A DNA stretch of 64,000 nt from Kitasatospora sp. MAA4 (GTDB lineage Bacteria > Actinomycetota > Actinomycetes > Streptomycetales > Streptomycetaceae), in contig NZ_JARZAI010000009.1 of NCBI RefSeq assembly GCF_029893355.1, forward strand, positions 203,223 through 267,222, written 5' to 3'. Made by a program: the position numbers and the translations under genes. Shown piece after piece: positions 55,136-64,000 of the stretch. Under the pieces are notes generated by a model that made no database searches, was not told the DNA's origin, and saw only the letters and a list, made by a program, of their open reading frames with translations. The first letter of the stretch is position 1. Each line of letters opens with the position of its first letter.

Positions 55136-58100
55136 ATGACCGACGGCGGTCACGTCCCCAACGAGGGACTGCCGGAGCATCTGCTCCCCGAGAACGGAAT
55201 CGACCCGGCGCGCGGAGGTGGCGGCTGGGGCCCGGACCTCGTCGGCCAGCCCGGACCGGGCGGACCTCTCCGACCGGCGTTCACCTTCCTCGACCAGCCG
55301 GACCAGCTGGAGCAGCGGCTGGAGCCTCTCGACCAGCTGGACGACGATGACGACGTGCTGCTGATGCCCGGCCCGCAGAGCTCCTGGAGCGAGGCCGTGC
55401 AGCCGATGGCCGTCCCGCAGGTCGACCCCGGCCTGCCGGCACCCGCCGTCTTCACCGCCGCCGACGGCTCGGCGGCCTTCCACCCGGTCGACCCCGCCGT
55501 GGCGCCGGCCGACCTGTCGGCAGCCGCTCCCGCTCCCGCCGTCGTCCAGCCCGTCGTGCCGCTGCCGCCGGTCGAGCCGATGCCCACCATGGCACTGCTC
55601 ACCACGCCCGACGCCGACGCGCTCGGCGCCTCCGGCACGCCGGTCGAGCCGTCCTGGCCCCCGCTCGCGCCGCCGCTGCTCGCCGCCGCCGACGCGGCGC
55701 CGGAGGCGGCGGCCGCCGCTCCGGTCGCCCTGGTCGCCGCCGAGCCGCCTGCGCAGCCGAGCGCTCCCCAGCCGGTCGTGCCGCAGCCTGCCGCTCCCCA
55801 GCCCGTCGCGCCGCAGCCGGTGGCCGCGCAGTCCGCCCGCCGTCCGCTGCACGCCGGCCCGCCGATTCCGGACCCGTCGCTGATGACCGGTCATGTCCCG
55901 GTCCGCTCGCTCGCCGACCGCGGCCCCTCCGACCAGAGCGCCACGCCGGCCGCCGGCATCCCGATGCTGCCCGTTCAGGCGATGGCCGCGCCCGTCGAGA
56001 CCGTGCCGGTCGCGGTCCAGGCCCCGGCAGCCCCGGTCGAGCCGGTGGCGGTGGCCGAGCCCGCCGCCGTTCCCACTCCCGCTCCCGTTCCAGCTCCCGC
56101 TGAGACGCCGATCGAACTGCCGGCGCAGGCTGCGCCCGTCGTCGAGGCCGTCGCGGTGCCCGCCGAGACCGCGCCGGTCGTCCCGGTCGAGAGCCCGGCT
56201 GACGTCGCCTCCGCTCCCGCCGAAGCCCCGGTAGCCGAGCCCGCTCCCGCCGAGCCTGCTCCCACTGAGCCCGTTGTCGTCGAGCCGGCCCCCGTCGAGC
56301 CGGCCCTCGTCGAGGCGCCGACCGCCGAAGCCCCCGTGGAGCAGCCGGTCGCCGAGCCCGTCGCGGTCGCCGCAGAGCCGGAACCGCAGCCCGTCGCCCC
56401 GGTCCAGGCCGCCCCGGCCGCCTCCCACCCGCGCCGGATCTCCGCGTTCCTGGCCGCGCCCGCGCCGCACGGTCTGCCGGTCGTCCCCGCCCTGCCCGTG
56501 CCCGTGCCCGCGTCCGAGGCGCCCGAGACCACCGAGGCCCTCACCGTGCCCCCGATAACGCCCGACGCCCCCGCCGCCGACCCGGCGGTCCAGCCCGAGG
56601 CCGCCGAGGCCGCCGAGACCGCCGCCGAAGCCGCACCCGAGACGTCCGCCGGCACCGGCGTGATGCCCTCCGGAACGGCGACCGCCGAGCCGCAGCCCGC
56701 CACCGCAGAGCCCGCCATCGCAGAGCCCGTCGAGCAGCTCGCCCCCGACGCGGCCGGCGCGCCCGCAGCCGAGGCGATCGAGCCCGAGGCAGTCGAGCCC
56801 GAGACCGCGCCCGAGCCGATCGAGCGCGGCCCCGCCGCCCCCGGCTACGACGAGGCCATGCGCGAGGCCGTCCACCAGGTGATGCGCGAGCGCCGCGACA
56901 TCCGCAACGGCTTCCGCCCGGACCCGGTCCCGCACGACGTGCTGCTGCGGGTCCTGGAGGCGGCGCACACCGCCCCCAGCGTCGGCTACTCCCAGCCCTG
57001 GGACTTCGTCGTCATCCGCTCCTCCAAGACCCGCCGCAAGATGCACGACCTGGCGGAGCGTCAGCGCGAGGCCTACGCCGCCTCGCTCCCCAAGGGCCGC
57101 GCGAAGCAGTTCAAGGAAATCAAGATCGAGGCCATCCTCGACACGCCGGTCAACATCGTCGTCACCGCCGACCGCACCCGCGGCGGCCGGCACACCCTGG
57201 GCCGGCACACCCAGCCGCAGATGGCGCCCTACTCGGCCGCCCTGGCCGTCGAGAACCTCTGGCTGGCCGCCCGCGCCGAGGGCCTGGGCGTCGGCTGGGT
57301 GAGCTTCTTCGACGAGGAGGAGATGGTCCGCGAACTCGGCCTGCCCGAGCACCTGGACGTCGTCGCCTACCTCTGCGTCGGCTACGTCGACTCGTTCCCC
57401 GACGAGCCCGAGCTGCAGCAGCAGGGCTGGGCCAAGAAGCGCCCGCTCTCCTGGGTGGTCCACGAGGAGCAGTACGGCAACCGCGCCCTGCCGGGCGAGG
57501 AGCCGCACAGCCTGCTCGCCGAGACCCGCCGCACCATCCGCCCGCTGGACGCCAAGGCGCTCGGCGAGGCCTGGGACCGGCAGAAGCGGATGACCAAGCC
57601 GGCCGGCTCGCTCGGCATGCTGGAGATCATCTCGGCGCAGCTCTGCGGCCTCTCCCGCAAGTGCCCGCCGCCGATCCCCGAGCCCGCCTGCGTCGCGATC
57701 TTCGCGGGCGACCACGGCGTGCACGCCCAGGGCGTCACCCCCTGGCCGCAGGAGGTCACCGCGCAGATGGTGGCCAACTTCCTGGCCGGCGGCGCGGTGG
57801 TCAACGCCTTCGCCGCGCAGGTCGGCGCCGAGGTCTGCGTGGTGGACGTGGGTGTGGCCAGCGAGCTGCCGGAGGCCATCCAGGGCGGCCGCACCACCGG
57901 TCTGCTGCCCCGCAACGTCAAGCGGGGCACCGACGACATGACCCAGGGCCCGGCGATGAGCCGGGAGGAGGCGCTCAAGGCCATCGAGGTCGGCATCGAG
58001 ACCGCCCGCGACCTGGTCGCGGCCGGCAACAAGATCCTGATCACCGGTGACATGGGCATCGCCAACACCACCGCCTCCGCCGCCCTGATCGCCGTCTTCG

Positions 58101-58582
58101 CGGGCGCCGATCCGGCCGCGGTCACCGGCCGCGGCACCGGCATCGACGACACGACGCACGCCCGCAAGGTCGACGTGGTGCGCCGCGCGCTGGAGCTGCA
58201 CCAGCCCGATCCGGCTGACCCGATCGGCGTACTGGCCGCCGTCGGCGGCCTGGAGCACGCGGCCCTGGCGGGCTTCATGCTCGGCGCCGCCTCGCTGCGC
58301 ACCCCGGTGATCCTGGACGGCGTCATCGCCGGCTCGGCGGCGCTGGTCGCCAAGGCCATCGCCCCCGAGGTCCTCGCGGCCTGCATCGCCGGCCATCGCT
58401 CCGCCGAGCCCGGCCACCAGGCCGCGCTGGCCAAGCTCGGCCTGCGCCCGCTGATCGACCTGGACCTGCGCCTCGGCGAGGGCACCGGCGCCCTGCTCGC
58501 ACTTCCCCTGGTGCAGAGTGCGGCCCGCGCGATGCACGATGTAGCCACCTTCGACTCCGCCGGGGTCACCGAGAAGGCCTGA
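55136..58582 (+). CDS. cobT: BluB-CobT fusion with a long disordered N-terminal region
   Basis: 1148 aa from ATG 55136 with GGAAGGAG. Residues 1-565 are rich in Ala, Pro, Val and Glu, with an acidic DDDDD patch and repeats such as PQPVAPQPVA; probably disordered. Residues 568-795 are a BluB/nitroreductase-type domain (RRDIRNGFRPDPVPHDVLLRVLE, SVGYSQPWDFVVIR) that fragments FMNH2 to dimethylbenzimidazole. Residues 800-1148 are CobT (MTKPAGSLGMLE, FAGDHGVHAQGVTPWP, TGDMGIANTTASAAL, catalytic E1115 in GEGTGA), which attaches the base to ribose phosphate. The fusion channels the lower ligand of B12. The gene is followed by a strong terminator. Confidence 0.92.
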   Translation: MTDGGHVPNEGLPEHLLPENGIDPARGGGGWGPDLVGQPGPGGPLRPAFTFLDQPDQLEQRLEPLDQLDDDDDVLLMPGPQSSWSEAVQPMAVPQVDPGLPAPAVFTAADGSAAFHPVDPAVAPADLSAAAPAPAVVQPVVPLPPVEPMPTMALLTTPDADALGASGTPVEPSWPPLAPPLLAAADAAPEAAAAAPVALVAAEPPAQPSAPQPVVPQPAAPQPVAPQPVAAQSARRPLHAGPPIPDPSLMTGHVPVRSLADRGPSDQSATPAAGIPMLPVQAMAAPVETVPVAVQAPAAPVEPVAVAEPAAVPTPAPVPAPAETPIELPAQAAPVVEAVAVPAETAPVVPVESPADVASAPAEAPVAEPAPAEPAPTEPVVVEPAPVEPALVEAPTAEAPVEQPVAEPVAVAAEPEPQPVAPVQAAPAASHPRRISAFLAAPAPHGLPVVPALPVPVPASEAPETTEALTVPPITPDAPAADPAVQPEAAEAAETAAEAAPETSAGTGVMPSGTATAEPQPATAEPAIAEPVEQLAPDAAGAPAAEAIEPEAVEPETAPEPIERGPAAPGYDEAMREAVHQVMRERRDIRNGFRPDPVPHDVLLRVLEAAHTAPSVGYSQPWDFVVIRSSKTRRKMHDLAERQREAYAASLPKGRAKQFKEIKIEAILDTPVNIVVTADRTRGGRHTLGRHTQPQMAPYSAALAVENLWLAARAEGLGVGWVSFFDEEEMVRELGLPEHLDVVAYLCVGYVDSFPDEPELQQQGWAKKRPLSWVVHEEQYGNRALPGEEPHSLLAETRRTIRPLDAKALGEAWDRQKRMTKPAGSLGMLEIISAQLCGLSRKCPPPIPEPACVAIFAGDHGVHAQGVTPWPQEVTAQMVANFLAGGAVVNAFAAQVGAEVCVVDVGVASELPEAIQGGRTTGLLPRNVKRGTDDMTQGPAMSREEALKAIEVGIETARDLVAAGNKILITGDMGIANTTASAALIAVFAGADPAAVTGRGTGIDDTTHARKVDVVRRALELHQPDPADPIGVLAAVGGLEHAALAGFMLGAASLRTPVILDGVIAGSAALVAKAIAPEVLAACIAGHRSAEPGHQAALAKLGLRPLIDLDLRLGEGTGALLALPLVQSAARAMHDVATFDSAGVTEKA

Positions 58583-58592
58583 CGCCGTCCCC

Positions 58593-58640
58593 CGCTCCTC
58601 CCGTCCCCGGCCCAAGGGCGCGCCCGGGACGGGAGGAGCG
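58593..58640 (+). terminator. Terminator after bluB-cobT
   Basis: CGCTCCTCCCGTCCC (58593-58607) and GGGACGGGAGGAGCG (58626-58640) form a perfect 15-bp stem. Confidence 0.85.
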
Positions 58641-58685
58641 CGCCGCCTTACCCGAACAGCCCTCCGTCGCTCAGGAGCCCCGCCG

Positions 58686-59933
58686 ATGACCGCGCCCCAC
58701 CCCCACCCCAGCACCGCGGGCCGTACGCCCTACCCCGTCGGTCTGCTGCTCACCGGCCGCCGCGTGCTCGTGGTCGGCGGCGGCCAGGTCGCCCAGCGCC
58801 GACTGCCCGCCCTGATAGCGGCCGGCGCCGACGTCCAGCTGGTCTCGCCGGTCACCACCCCGGCCGTCCAGGCGATGGCCGACGCGGGCGAGATCAGCTG
58901 GCACCGCCGCGGCTACACCGACGGCGACCTCGCGGACTGCTGGTACGTCCTGGTCGCCACCGACGACCACGAGGTCAACGAGGCCGTCAGCGCGGCGGCC
59001 GAGCGCCTGCGGATCTTCTGCGCCCGCAGCGACGACGCCGCCGCCGCCAGTGCCTGGACGCCCGCCACCGGCCACGACGACGGCACCACCGTCGCCGTGC
59101 TGACCGGCGACCCCCGGCACTCCGCCGCGCTGCGCACCACCATCGTCGAGGGCCTGCGGGACGGCAGCCTGAGCGCCCGCCAGTTCCGCGCCCGCGCGGC
59201 CGGCGTGGCGCTGGTCGGCGGCGGCCCGGGCGACCCCGACCTGATCACCGTGCGCGGCCGGCGGCTGCTCGCCGACGCCGACGTGGTGGTCGCCGACCGG
59301 CTGGCCCCGCGCGAGCTGCTCGCGGAGCTGGCGCCGCACGTCGAGGTGATCGACGCCTCCAAGATCCCGTACGGGCGCGCGATGGCCCAGGAGGCGATCA
59401 ACCAGGCGCTGATCGACGCCGCCAAGGCCGGCAAGTTCGTGGTCCGGCTCAAGGGCGGCGATCCGTACGTCTACGGGCGCGGCGGCGAGGAGCTGCTCGC
59501 CTGCGTCGAGGCCGGCGTCCCGGTCACCGTCGTGCCGGGCATCTCCAGCTCGATCAGCGTCCCGGCGGCGGTCGGCATCCCGGTCACCCACCGCGGGATG
59601 ACCCACGAGTTCACCGTGATCTCCGGTCACGTCGCCCCCGAGGACCCACGCTCGCTGGTCAACTGGGAGGCGGCCGCCCAGATGCGCGGCACCCTGGTGC
59701 TGCTGATGGCGGTCGAGCGGATCGGCGCCATCGCCGCCAAGCTGATCGCCTCGGGACGGGACGCGGACACACCCGTCGCCGTCGTCCAGGAGGGCACCAC
59801 GGCTGCTCAGCGCCGGATCGACGCCACCCTGGGCACGGTCGCCGCCACGGTGTCCGCCGAGGGCGTCCGCCCGCCGGCCGTCATCGTCATCGGCGAGGTC
59901 GTGCACGTCCTGGACCCCACCCGAAACGCCTGA
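58686..59933 (+). CDS. cobA: Uroporphyrinogen-III C-methyltransferase with precorrin-2 dehydrogenase-like domain
   Basis: 415 aa from ATG 58686. The N-terminal part (about 1-115) has the NAD-binding text VLVVGGGQVAQRRLPALIAAGA of CysG-A/MET8. The SUMT part (about 175-415) has VGGGPGDPDLITVRG, ADVVVADRL, RLKGGDPYVYGRGGEE and PGISSSISVPAAVGIPVTHR. It makes precorrin-2 for cobalamin and, with the dehydrogenase domain, sirohydrochlorin for sirohaem. The central CysG dimerisation/chelatase helix seems short. Its position next to cobT supports B12 use. Confidence 0.92.
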   Translation: MTAPHPHPSTAGRTPYPVGLLLTGRRVLVVGGGQVAQRRLPALIAAGADVQLVSPVTTPAVQAMADAGEISWHRRGYTDGDLADCWYVLVATDDHEVNEAVSAAAERLRIFCARSDDAAAASAWTPATGHDDGTTVAVLTGDPRHSAALRTTIVEGLRDGSLSARQFRARAAGVALVGGGPGDPDLITVRGRRLLADADVVVADRLAPRELLAELAPHVEVIDASKIPYGRAMAQEAINQALIDAAKAGKFVVRLKGGDPYVYGRGGEELLACVEAGVPVTVVPGISSSISVPAAVGIPVTHRGMTHEFTVISGHVAPEDPRSLVNWEAAAQMRGTLVLLMAVERIGAIAAKLIASGRDADTPVAVVQEGTTAAQRRIDATLGTVAATVSAEGVRPPAVIVIGEVVHVLDPTRNA

Positions 59934-59955
59934 GAGCCTGAGCGAGAGCGCGAGC

Positions 59956-60762
59956 ATGGCCGAACCCAGCACCATCACCGACCCCGACGACCCGCGCCTG
60001 GCGGACTACACCGGACTGACCGACGTCGAGCTGCGGCGCCGCCGCGAGCCCGCCGAGGGCCTGTTCATCGCCGAGGGCGAGAAGGTCATCCGGCGCGCCC
60101 TGGCGGCGGGGTACGCGATGCGGTCGATGCTGCTGACGGCCAAGTGGCTGGACGTCATGGCGGACGTCATCGCCGAGGCGGACGCCCCGGTGCACGTGGT
60201 GGAACCGCGGCTGGCCGAGGACGTCACCGGCTACCACGTGCACCGCGGCGCGCTCGCCTCGATGGCGCGCAAGCCGCTGCCCTCCGCCGCCGAACTGCTC
60301 GGCGGCGCGCGCCGGGTCGCCGTGCTGGAGGGGCTGGTCGACCACACCAACCTCGGCGCGATCTTCCGCAGCGCGGCGGCGCTCGGCATGGACGCGGTGC
60401 TGCTCTCCCCGGACTGCGCGGACCCGCTCTACCGGCGGGCCGTCAAGGTCTCGATGGGTGCCGTGTTCGCGGTGCCGTACGCCCGGCTCGACCCCTGGCC
60501 GGGCAGTCTGGACACGCTGCGCGAGGCCGGCTTCCAGCTGCTGGCGCTCACCCCGGCCGAGGGCTCCGTCGACCTCGCCGACGCCGCGCCGCACCGGTTG
60601 CCCAAGGCGGCCCTGCTGCTCGGCGCGGAGGGCGACGGGCTGACCGCCCGCGCGCTGGCCGCCGCCGACGTCCGGGTCCGGATCCCGATGGCGCACGGCA
60701 TCGACTCGCTGAACGTCGGCGCTGCGGCGGCCGTCGCCTTCTACGCCGTCAACGCCGGCTGA
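59956..60762 (+). CDS. SpoU/TrmH family RNA 2'-O-methyltransferase
   Basis: 268 aa from ATG 59956. The N-terminal substrate-binding part (LFIAEGEKVIRRAL) precedes the SPOUT knot with motif 1 LVDHTNLGAIFRSAAALG, motif 2 LLLGAEGDGLTARAL and motif 3 IPMAHGIDSLNVGAAAAV. It methylates ribose in rRNA or tRNA; the target cannot be told from sequence. It follows the methyltransferase gene by 22 bp. Confidence 0.9.
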   Translation: MAEPSTITDPDDPRLADYTGLTDVELRRRREPAEGLFIAEGEKVIRRALAAGYAMRSMLLTAKWLDVMADVIAEADAPVHVVEPRLAEDVTGYHVHRGALASMARKPLPSAAELLGGARRVAVLEGLVDHTNLGAIFRSAAALGMDAVLLSPDCADPLYRRAVKVSMGAVFAVPYARLDPWPGSLDTLREAGFQLLALTPAEGSVDLADAAPHRLPKAALLLGAEGDGLTARALAAADVRVRIPMAHGIDSLNVGAAAAVAFYAVNAG

Positions 60763-60770
60763 TCAGCCGG
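60755..60770. terminator. Short bidirectional palindrome between convergent genes
   Basis: CCGGCT-GATC-AGCCGG is a 16-bp palindrome that includes the TrmH-like stop codon, 7 bp from the convergent kinase stop. Confidence 0.5.
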
Positions 60771-60776
60771 GCCGGC

Positions 60777-62879
60777 TCAACTCGCGCCGGTGCCACCGGA
60801 GATGCCCGCGCCGGGCCAGGACTCGTCCAGCGTGCCGTCGGGGCGCAGCATGTAGCGGGTCGACGAGCTGGCGCCGGTCTGGGCCACCCGCTCCTCGCGG
60901 ACCAGCGCGCCCTCCTCCAGCCGCCAGGCGGCGGCGGCCTGCGGGTCCGCCGCCGAGGAGCGCGCGGCGAGCAGAACGGGGACGTCGCCGCTGAAGCCGA
61001 AGAGCTCGACCAGGTCGACCGGGACCGATCCCTCGGTGCGGCGCAGCACCACCACGGCGGCCGCCGCGCCCCGGTAGCGGGCGGGCAGCACGGAGGCCAG
61101 CGAGACCGGTGCACCGGCTGCGGGCGCCGACTGGGCGTCCGGGCCCGAGCGGCCGTCGCGGAGCTGGATCGCCGGGCCGCCGCCCGGGTCGCTGTAGCTG
61201 CGGTTGGGCCAGTCCACCGCGGGCACCGCCCCGGTGGCAGGGCCGAACCCGGCGGGGCCCGCGGCGGCTGGGCTGCCGCTTCCCCCGCTGGTCCGGGCCA
61301 CCGGGGCCTGCGGCGCCGGCTGCGGGCTCTGCACGCCGTCGGCGGAGAGCCCGATCGCCGGTCCGGCGTTCCCGGTGCGCTGGCCGCCGACCGCAGGGTT
61401 CAGCGGCGGCAGCCCCTGCGAGTTGCGGTTCTCGCAGCCCTGGGCGGCGGCGATGGCCAGCGCGACGCCGATCGTGACGGTGATGAAGACCACCAGCCGC
61501 TGGCGCAGCAGACGTCGGCGGGAGTCGATCGGGCGGCCCGGGGGAGGGGTGTGCTGGCGGTCGCGCGCCGGACGCCCCGGCGCGGGCGTCTGCGGGCGCT
61601 CCCGTACGGTGGCGCGCTCCCGGCCCGCGCGGTCGTGCGGACCGCGCACCGGCCGGGCCGCCGCCCGGACGTCGTAGGACTCGGGGCTCTCCTGGGCCCG
61701 GGACGGCGGCTGGGCCTGCCCCTGGGCGTCGGGCGCCGGCCACGGCATCGGAGCGGTCGGCGGCTGGCCGGGCGGTCGGCGCAGCGGCGCGTGCCGCTCG
61801 GCGGCGGGTCGTCCGACACCGGGGTGGCCGTGGCCCGCCTCGCCGCCGCGCTGCGGGACGCCGCCCCGCCCGTTCCAGTGCTGCTGCTCGACCCGCGCAG
61901 CCGCGGCCGCCGCATCCGGGCCGAAGCCGCCCTGCGACCCGTGCCCGGCGCCGACGGCCGACCCGCCGGACGGGCGCGGCCGCGCACCGCGCGCTGTCTC
62001 CTCGCGTGCCGTCGCCTCCTCGCGCGTCTCAGCCGCAGCCGCCCGTCCGCGGCCGCCGCCCGCCCGCGCGGCCAGCTCGCTGAGCCGCTCGTGCAGATGC
62101 GCCGCGCCGGGCCGCTCCATCGGCTCCTTGGCCAGGCAGGCACCCACCAGCGGGGCCAGCACCGGCGGGATCTCCGAGAGGTCCGGCTCCTCGTGCACGA
62201 CCCGGTAGAGCATCACCTCCGAGGAGGCGCCGGAGCCGAACGGCGAGTCGCCGGTCAGCGCGTACGCCAGCGTGGCGCCGAACGCGAAGACGTCGGTGGC
62301 CGGCGTCACCGCTGCGCCGCGGACCTGCTCGGGCGCCAGGAAACCCGGCGAGCCCACCGCCGTGCCCACGTGGGTGAGCGTGCTGGCACCGCGCGACCAC
62401 GCGATGCCGAAGTCGATGATCCGCGGGCCCTTGGGGGAGAGCAGGATGTTGGACGGCTTCAGGTCCCGGTGCACGACGCCGGCCTCGTGCACCTTCACCA
62501 GGCCGTCCGCCAGCGCCGAACCGATCCGGGCCGCCTCCGGCCAGGCCAGCGGGCCCTCGTCGCCGACCCGCTTGTAGAGCGAGGGGCCGGGCACGTACGA
62601 GGTGGCGAGCCAGGGCCGGTCGGCCTCGATGTCGGAGGCGACCACCCGGGCCGTGCAGCCGCCGCGGATGCGGGAGGCGGCGGCGATCTCACGGGCGAAC
62701 CGGGTGCGGAACTCCGCGTCCTCGGCCAGCTCGGCCCGGATCAGCTTCAGCGCGACCCGCTGGCCCTTGCGGTCCGACCCCAGGTAGACCACGCCCATGC
62801 CGCCGGCGCCGAGCCGGCGGTGCAGGCGGTAGGGGCCGACGATGCGGGGGTCCTCACGCCTCAGCCGCATCATCGCCAT
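60777..62879 (-). CDS. Membrane Ser/Thr protein kinase
   Basis: 700 aa from ATG 62879 (weak GGGGAACG upstream; the frame is open further). Kinase domain (about 15-275): LGAGGMGVVYLG, K45, VVHRDLKPSN with D139, DFG with D156, GSPGFLAPEQV. A linker of about 180 residues rich in Arg, Pro, Gly and Gln follows, then one membrane span (463-480) and an extracytoplasmic domain of about 200 residues (PVSLASVLPARYRGAAAAVVVLRRTEGSVPVDLVELFGF) that is not PASTA. Possibly senses envelope state. Upstream 62880-63309 is its promoter region. Confidence 0.9.
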   Translation of the reverse strand: MAMMRLRREDPRIVGPYRLHRRLGAGGMGVVYLGSDRKGQRVALKLIRAELAEDAEFRTRFAREIAAASRIRGGCTARVVASDIEADRPWLATSYVPGPSLYKRVGDEGPLAWPEAARIGSALADGLVKVHEAGVVHRDLKPSNILLSPKGPRIIDFGIAWSRGASTLTHVGTAVGSPGFLAPEQVRGAAVTPATDVFAFGATLAYALTGDSPFGSGASSEVMLYRVVHEEPDLSEIPPVLAPLVGACLAKEPMERPGAAHLHERLSELAARAGGGRGRAAAAETREEATAREETARGARPRPSGGSAVGAGHGSQGGFGPDAAAAAARVEQQHWNGRGGVPQRGGEAGHGHPGVGRPAAERHAPLRRPPGQPPTAPMPWPAPDAQGQAQPPSRAQESPESYDVRAAARPVRGPHDRAGRERATVRERPQTPAPGRPARDRQHTPPPGRPIDSRRRLLRQRLVVFITVTIGVALAIAAAQGCENRNSQGLPPLNPAVGGQRTGNAGPAIGLSADGVQSPQPAPQAPVARTSGGSGSPAAAGPAGFGPATGAVPAVDWPNRSYSDPGGGPAIQLRDGRSGPDAQSAPAAGAPVSLASVLPARYRGAAAAVVVLRRTEGSVPVDLVELFGFSGDVPVLLAARSSAADPQAAAAWRLEEGALVREERVAQTGASSSTRYMLRPDGTLDESWPGAGISGGTGAS

Positions 62880-63309
62880 GTCGTTCCCCGTCGGCCCGTC
62901 AGGTGGGCAACCCGTGAGGTGCGCCCCCGGTGGTGGGGCAGCGTCAGATTCTTCCGGGCACAGCTTACGGACTGTCGGCTGCGGTGTGCTGATACGCAAC
63001 ACGTGAACCGCCGGTGGGATTGTCCGATCTCCCCTGGGGACGGCCCTCGTGGAGGCGTTGGTGTGACCGGGATCTCGGGGTAGTTCTCAGGGTTCCCTCG
63101 GGGGTCGGACGACCCTCGGCTCCCCCTGCGGTAGTAGGCGACCGGTACCCCAGTCATCCTCCCGGCCACCCCCGGAACGATACGCGGGCACGATGTCAGG
63201 ACCCGGCGGCCCGCCTACGGTTGAGAGCAGCGGTGGGCGGGGCGCGCTCGTCCCCCGAGATCAACCGTCCACCGCGCCGACCACACGCAGCAGCAGGGGG
63301 AGCAGGACC
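62880..63309. other. 430-bp divergent intergenic region
   Basis: Between the kinase (minus) and a small membrane protein gene (plus). No gene is supported. It holds short GC-rich inverted repeats around 63095-63125 (GGTCG/CGACC core), and a TACGGT hexamer at about 63219 that could be a -10 box. Nothing else stands out. Confidence 0.4.
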
Positions 63310-63537
63310 ATGGCAACGGATGTCTCCGGAGGATCGGCCCGGCGCCGGCTGCCGTTCGCAACCCGGCCGTTCGCGATCCGGTCGGCCCGTGCGCAGCGCC
63401 CGGCGGACGACCGGCGCCACCCCGCGGTGGCCCTGGCCATGGCGCTGCCCTGCGCGATCGCGCTGCTGCTGCTCTTCGGCGGCTGGGAGCAGATGGTCAC
63501 CCAGACCCGCGCGGTGGCCGACATGATCGGGCGCTGA
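63310..63537 (+). CDS. Small single-span membrane protein
   Basis: 75 aa from ATG 63310 with GGGGGAGCAGG upstream. A basic N-terminal half (SARRRLPFATRPFAIRSARA) is followed by one hydrophobic span (AVALAMALPCAIALLLLFGGW) and a short tail. Positive-inside rule places the N-terminus in the cytoplasm. Function unknown. Own terminator downstream. Confidence 0.7.
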   Translation: MATDVSGGSARRRLPFATRPFAIRSARAQRPADDRRHPAVALAMALPCAIALLLLFGGWEQMVTQTRAVADMIGR

Positions 63538-63628
63538 CCTCTCGGGACAGGGGTCGGCGCCGGGCCGGAGCACGCACCCGCGGGGACACGCGGACGGGCG
63601 AGCAGCAGGTGCGCACGCACCGGCCAAC

Positions 63629-63678
63629 GAAGTGCCGTGTACGGAACGCCGGTGAGGGCGTCCCGTACACGGCACTTC
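63629..63678 (+). terminator. Terminator after the small membrane protein gene
   Basis: GAAGTGCCGTGTACGG (63629-63644) and CCGTACACGGCACTTC (63663-63678) are perfect 16-bp arms around an 18-nt loop. Confidence 0.85.
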
Positions 63679-63704
63679 ACTGTGCCGCCCGCCGGTGGAC
63701 GCAC

Positions 63705-63738
63705 GAGAGCCGCAGCCCGTGACCGGACTGCGGCTCTC
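63705..63738 (-). terminator. Terminator of the tRNA-Val transcript
   Basis: GAGAGCCGCAG and CTGCGGCTCTC are perfect 11-bp arms around a 12-nt loop. On the minus strand it lies 21 bp downstream of the tRNA at 63760. Confidence 0.75.
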
Positions 63739-63759
63739 GTTCCAACTGCCTTGCTGCTG

Positions 63760-63831
<72 letters not shown>

Positions 63832-63907
63832 CTGTCCGTCACCAGAGGTGTCGGCCGGGCTGGTGGCGGCACTGCGAGGTGCCACCGAAGATCCCGAGGG
63901 ACCTGTG

Positions 63908-63979
<72 letters not shown>

Positions 63980-64000
63980 CTGTCCGTCACCAGAGGTGTC

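Noticed and set aside
53279..58714. An 1811-codon open frame on the minus strand opposite cobL and bluB-cobT
   Set aside because: It is antisense to genes with clear motifs, is full of low-complexity Gly/Arg/Asp text and shows no domain. Long antisense frames are expected where third positions are almost always G or C.

Overview
The window is a very GC-rich, gene-dense actinobacterial chromosome segment. Strong G/C preference at third codon positions, frequent GTG and TTG starts, 4-nt ATGA/GTGA gene overlaps, mycothiol-type and DUF5753-type proteins and the order of the arg, met and cob genes all point to a member of the Streptomycetaceae (Streptomyces, Kitasatospora or Streptacidiphilus). 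No genus is claimed.

Layout. 1-8958: the 3' end of a disordered/helical protein, a secreted sedolisin protease (minus), an NAD-dependent epimerase-like protein, a minus-strand acyl-CoA catabolism operon (acyl-CoA dehydrogenase, thiolase, SDR reductase) divergent from its likely TetR repressor, and a bacterial nitric oxide synthase. 9000-16135: an APC amino acid permease divergent from a second TetR, a TIGR03084-type protein with an acyl-CoA synthetase, and an SDR coupled to a QueA-like protein. 16136-21232: an accessory island with decayed genes (an in-frame nonsense in a DUF3558-like lipoprotein gene, an IS30 transposase tail, a start-less DUF6087 fragment). It also carries an apparently intact set made of a small protein, a DUF6879 protein, an XRE/DUF5753 regulator, tiny ORFs and a PIMT-like methyltransferase that overlaps a 44-aa Gly/Pro peptide gene. 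21233-38968: serine hydrolase, lipoprotein, RlmG-like rRNA methyltransferase, DHA2 drug exporter, a membrane Ser/Thr kinase with an extracellular domain, an esterase divergent from a rifampicin monooxygenase (rox) across a rifamycin-associated element, a glutamate-synthase-like flavoprotein, a translationally coupled sigma/anti-sigma/ABC exporter operon and an APH-fold kinase. 39056-48593: arginine biosynthesis argCJBDR, then a ferredoxin/P450 pair, then argG and argH, with ARG-box-like palindromes over the argC and argG promoters. 48880-64000: acetyltransferases, a methionine ABC importer (metNIQ) behind a Cys/Met-rich leader ORF, cobalamin and siroheme genes (cbiET/cobL, a bluB-cobT fusion, cysG-like), a SpoU methyltransferase, a second membrane kinase, a small membrane protein and two tandem tRNA-Val(GAC) genes.

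How the parts connect. Arginine made by the arg genes is the substrate of the nitric oxide synthase, but the loci are 30 kb apart. MetNIQ sits beside B12 genes, as expected for methionine and cobalamin economy. Most likely to repay a second look: the rifamycin-element esterase/rox pair, the leaderless Cys-rich leader before metN, and the PIMT-like methyltransferase with its DG-containing mini-protein. Function calls rest on motif recognition only; no database search was possible.
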